NCBI GenBank assembly: GCA_017503005.1
Contig: JAFVTW010000017.1
Span: forward strand, 1-64,000
Length of the DNA: 64,000 bases
Source of the DNA: Clostridia bacterium
GTDB taxonomy: Bacteria; Bacillota; Clostridia; Christensenellales; UBA1242
Direction of reading: 5' to 3'
The position numbers and the translations under genes are program-made. The first letter of the stretch is position 1; each line of letters opens with the position of its first letter. Positions 63,408-64,000 of this stretch are shown piece by piece. The notes under the pieces are model-generated. The model was not told the origin of the DNA. It was given only the letters and a program-made list of their open reading frames with translations, and did not search any database.

Positions 63408-64000
63408 AGATGTACTAAAAGAAGAAAAAGAATATTTAAATACAGTTCAATCAGATATAGCAGAAAAGATAGAGAGTCTATCTAACTTTTTGGATGCCGA
63501 AAAGATGCAGATTCAAGAAGAAAAGTATCTAATGAGAGATAACTATGCTACAGCAACTGATGTAGATGATACTTTCTTGGATATATATCTTCGCTCTAAT
63601 GAATATGATGAAAAGGTGAAAGAAAAAAATCAACTTATCCGTATGCAAAAAAATCCATATTTTGCTAGAGTTGATGTAAAAGAAGATGGAGCCGGTCAAG
63701 CTTATCATAACTATATAGGTTATAGAAGTTTGACAGATAAAGATGGCGGATTTTATATTATTGACTGGAGAGCCCCTTTTGCTAGTCTGTTCTATGACTA
63801 TGACAAGGGTAAATATTCTTATTCTACTATTAATGGTACAATCAAAGGTGAGATATTAAACAAAAGACAATTCAAAATTGAAAATAAAGAATTAAAGTAT
63901 TATTTTGATGCTGATATCAAAGTTGATGATGATATTTTGCAAGAAACATTGTCAGGTACAACAAATGAAAAAATGAAAAACATTGTTGCGACTATTCAAA
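63400..64000 (+). CDS. HelD-like UvrD-family helicase / RNA polymerase motor (N-terminus only)
   Basis: 200 codons are visible before the right edge. The N-terminal helical part ([23 protein letters not shown]) is followed by a stretch with [22 protein letters not shown] (DWRAP at residues 122-126), [43 protein letters not shown]. This is the HelD N-terminal pattern before the first helicase motif. HelD removes RNA polymerase from stalled complexes in Gram-positives. The ATG overlaps the hslU stop by 8 bases, so it is coupled to hslU. In B. subtilis codY occupies this place. The Walker motifs lie beyond the window. Confidence 0.88.
   Translation, partial: MNKDVLKEEKEYLNTVQSDIAEKIESLSNFLDAEKMQIQEEKYLMRDNYATATDVDDTFLDIYLRSNEYDEKVKEKNQLIRMQKNPYFARVDVKEDGAGQAYHNYIGYRSLTDKDGGFYIIDWRAPFASLFYDYDKGKYSYSTINGTIKGEILNKRQFKIENKELKYYFDADIKVDDDILQETLSGTTNEKMKNIVATIQ

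Overview
The window is AT-rich (roughly 30% G+C by eye) and comes from a low-GC Bacillota, most likely a member or relative of the Clostridia. Three observations support this. The ribosome and secretion gene block (rpmF-plsX-rnc-smc-ftsY-ylxM-ffh-rpsP-khpA-rimM-trmD-rbgA-rnhB) follows Firmicutes order. There is a ylbJ / patatin / tmcAL neighbourhood like that of Bacillus subtilis, plus DUF4364 and TIGR03905-type TSCPD genes. Shine-Dalgarno sites are strong AGGAGG types. UGA is used as a stop codon, so the ordinary bacterial code applies. No tRNA, rRNA, CRISPR array, prophage or transposase was seen.

Region 1 (1-28530) is a single reading frame open across the left edge. It has at least 9,509 codons and ends at 28530, so the protein is about 1 MDa or more. 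It begins in the window with a Gly/Tyr-rich stretch, then carries nine GLUG-type beta-helix cassettes of about 1.1-1.4 kb each. About 11 kb of divergent beta-repeat sequence lies between cassettes 3 and 4. Six of the nine cassettes form three pairs that recur about every 3.7-3.8 kb in the last 10 kb. The C-terminus has no recognisable wall anchor. Two tandem terminators close the gene.

Region 2 (28.7-32.5 kb) is an NMT1/SsuA-type ABC uptake system on the minus strand: permease, ATPase and lipoprotein. It is split by a plus-strand COG4185-like P-loop kinase gene. Region 3 (32.6-39.3 kb) has a small membrane protein upstream of valS with no T-box, a TSCPD/DUF4364 minus-strand operon, an unrecognised acidic protein, a YlbJ-like membrane protein and a patatin-like lipase. 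Several converging gene pairs share one symmetrical terminator.

Region 4 (39.3-55.8 kb) holds tmcAL, pta-ackA, rpmF, plsX-rnc, smc-ftsY, ylxM-ffh-rpsP-khpA, then rimM-trmD-rbgA-rnhB-yraN, and rplS as a separate unit with its own promoter, leader and terminator. These genes cover tRNA and rRNA modification, translation, the SRP pathway, chromosome organisation and acetate metabolism. Region 5 (55.9-64 kb) is comM-dprA-topA-trmFO-hslU followed by the start of a HelD-like RNA polymerase motor gene that runs off the right edge. hslV and xerC are missing from their usual place, and the HslU C-terminal tail is non-canonical.

The most unusual content is the megaprotein and its super-repeat architecture. 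Next are the apparently orphan HslU, the palindrome inside the rpmF promoter, and a short palindromic element found just after both valS and topA.
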